Source: Arion vulgaris
Taxonomy: Eukaryota > Mollusca > Gastropoda > Stylommatophora > Arionidae
Assembly: GCA_020796225.1 (NCBI GenBank)
Contig: CM036756.1
Coordinates: 53,660,616-53,724,615, forward strand
Direction: 5' to 3'
DNA length: 64,000 nucleotides
Part shown: in pieces, positions 55,201 through 58,200 of the stretch
Layout of the letters: each line of letters opens with the position of its first letter
Position numbering within the stretch: the first letter of the stretch is position 1
The notes under the pieces: generated by a model
Told to the model about the DNA's origin: nothing
Seen by the model: only the letters and a program-made list of their open reading frames with translations
The model's database searches: none
Program-made: the position numbers and the translations under genes

Positions 55201-58200
55201 CGTAAGAGGCGACTGAGGAGGTTGGGTGTGGGGCTATCTACCCCACTCCGTAAAAAACACTAGATGGCTACAGAACGGAGAGCGAACCAAGTAAAGGCTG
55301 GCTGAAACCGGACACATCGCGAAGGATGAGCACCAGAGCCCCAAATGGTGCTGAAGATGTGACGTGAAACACACCAATGCTAAGGATGCATAAATCAGAT
55401 TTCCACATGAATAGAATTTATGGGGAGGTCTGGTACATCGGTCTGGCGGTGATCGAGAGAGAATGAAACAGTACTATTAAAACAAACTAGTGAGAATAGA
55501 ACAAATGCTTCTGTTCTGCAACAGCTTGATATTAAACAAAGTTGGCTATTACAGAGCATAAAATCAAGGGAAATTAAATTATTTCAGACACATCAAACAA
55601 CATAAGTGCCCGGAGAAGATAATTTTGGAGGGAATGAGGCCTGGAAGAAGAATTAGAGGAAGACATGTGTAAGATGTCATTGACAATCTGATTGAGAGTG
55701 ACTGCTGCTGACGCTGGTCAACTTGCACAGAACATAATTTTTCAGGGCGGTTGTAGTGGGAGCTAAGTTCCAGAAAGGACAAGCTACTTATAGATGATGA
55801 GTGCCATTGTTGGGCATGAGTGAATGATGACTTCCACTAGAACTAATCATATATGACACATCATGCACATATGCATCAGTATAACTCAGTAGATGTGGCA
55901 CTATAACATTGAATTTCATATTTGTAAAATCTTCTCATTATACCATCTGTACAAATTTGTTCTCTATTGGAAAATATTTCTTTATGCTAATTGAATTGGG
56001 TTAATGCTAACAATCCAAATCTATGAAACAAACAGTTCTTTACAGAAACTGCAATGAAAAGAAACATATTCCCAGCTTTAGTAACAATATCGGTTCTATG
56101 TTCCATTTGGAAATCTGAATTGAAAATTAATGTTGGTGGTAAGTTACTACTATGGGAACAGAAATGAAGAAATGCCATAGTTATCGCAAAAGTAAAGTCT
56201 GTAAATCTCTTCTCTTAACCTTTTCATGAAGTCATGGTTTTGGTCTCTGTATGCATTTATTCTTGACAATACCAATGTCACCATGAATGTCAGTTAATTT
56301 CAGACCTATATATCTCTAGTCCAGTATATCTGAAATATGATGTATGATATTTATCACAGTGTTCCTAATGCCAATATATGAAAACATTTCAAATCAGGAG
56401 ATATATTGTTTTTAGAAAGGTAGATTATTATTTAATTATAATTGTCAACAACGGAGTACATTTGAAGTGGGAATATTAAGTACATTCGAAGTGGGAATAT
56501 TAAGTACATTCGAAGTGGGAATATTAAGTACATTTGAAGTGGGAATATTAAGTACATTTGAAGTTGATGATCACAGTCATAGATAGTGGATATAAGATGG
56601 ATGCTGTCGACATATAATCATAGATAGTGGATATAAGATGGATGCTGTCGACACATAATCATAGATAGTGGATATAAGATGGATGATGTCGACACACAAT
56701 CATAGATAGTGGATATAAGATGGATGCTGTTGACACATAATCATAGATAGTGGATATAAGATGGATGTTGTCAACACATAATCATAGATAGTGGATATAA
56801 GATGGATGTTGTCAACACATAATCATAGATAGTGGATATAAGATGGATGATGTCGACACATAATCATAGTGGATATAAGATGGATGATGTCGACACATAA
56901 TCATAGATAGTGGATATAAGATGGATGTTGTCAACACATAATCATAGATGATGTCAACAGTGTGCACATACCTCTGAAGTCGGAATATGGCTGAGGACAC
57001 TGATTAAAAAATAAAGCAGACTTCACACAAAAATCAATCAGCATACCACACACCTGAATTCATAGCGGGCAAATGCAAGAAGAAGAACAGTGTGCACTTT
57101 ATACTTAGATGTTTATGCATATGGTGCACACATAAACACACTTAATTATATTGTTACATGCAATTTAATGTATTTGCTGTATTATTGGACACAGCTTACC
57201 TTCAATTAACCTGGTAAATCTAGGGTTTACTATAGAATATATATACCAAAATATATACATGATACCCATTAATAGTTTTCAGCATTCTCATTTAAAGTTC
57301 CAATATCACACTGGATGAAGAATGCAAACTGAAATTGTAATTACTCACTGTCTATTTTTGTTTAGGAGAAGAATGAGATGTCTCCTGCCATGAGAAGACA
57401 AATGACAAGTCCAACTAAAAGTAGTTTCCATGATAAAGTAGCAGAGTTAGCCAGTGATGTTATTGCTAGCATTACTCCACATGCCACCAGATCAGGTAGA
57501 TAACAAACTTTAAAAAAATGATTCTTCACAATATGCCTGATTGTAACTACTTCTTCGAACTACCAATATCAACCACTTGTTAAACCACTCTTTGTGTTCT
57601 GTATCTGATCCAAGCCTAAAAGCGATTGTACGCTGTGCCAGCTATGCGCCTACAAGTAGGCCACATCAGATTTATGCTACGTTTTTCATTTACTAGGGTA
57701 GCTTTGCTAGGCTCCTACCTCAGTCGCCGACTTGTATGTCGCAGTGTAACTATTTTTCTCCCTTGTGGGCACCAGCAACACACTGATGCCTGATTGTAAC
57801 AAGTGAGGAAGATTAAAACATAAAATATTGTAGTTTTATCAAGTGTGATAAGTTAAACTCACTTTTGATTTGAAACGCAACCAAGGGTGCAAGTTAAAAG
57901 GATGCAAACTAAAGAAGCCTAGTCTGACTTAGTCATAAAACTACTTTCATGCCTTAATTCTGATTTACTACCAACCTATGCTTTATACAATTAGTATTGC
58001 TATGCCTTTATTCATTGTTATATTTTACAATTACTTTCTTCCTAGTTTATATGTTACTTTTATGCTTTTTTTTTGAGTGACAATTTTTCTCAGATAAACT
58101 CTGTATTAGTATTTTGAGTGAGTAGCTTTTTCAAATTGCCATAATATTTTATCTTATTTTTTTAAAATATAATACTTTTTGCTTGATAAAGCCAGTTAAT

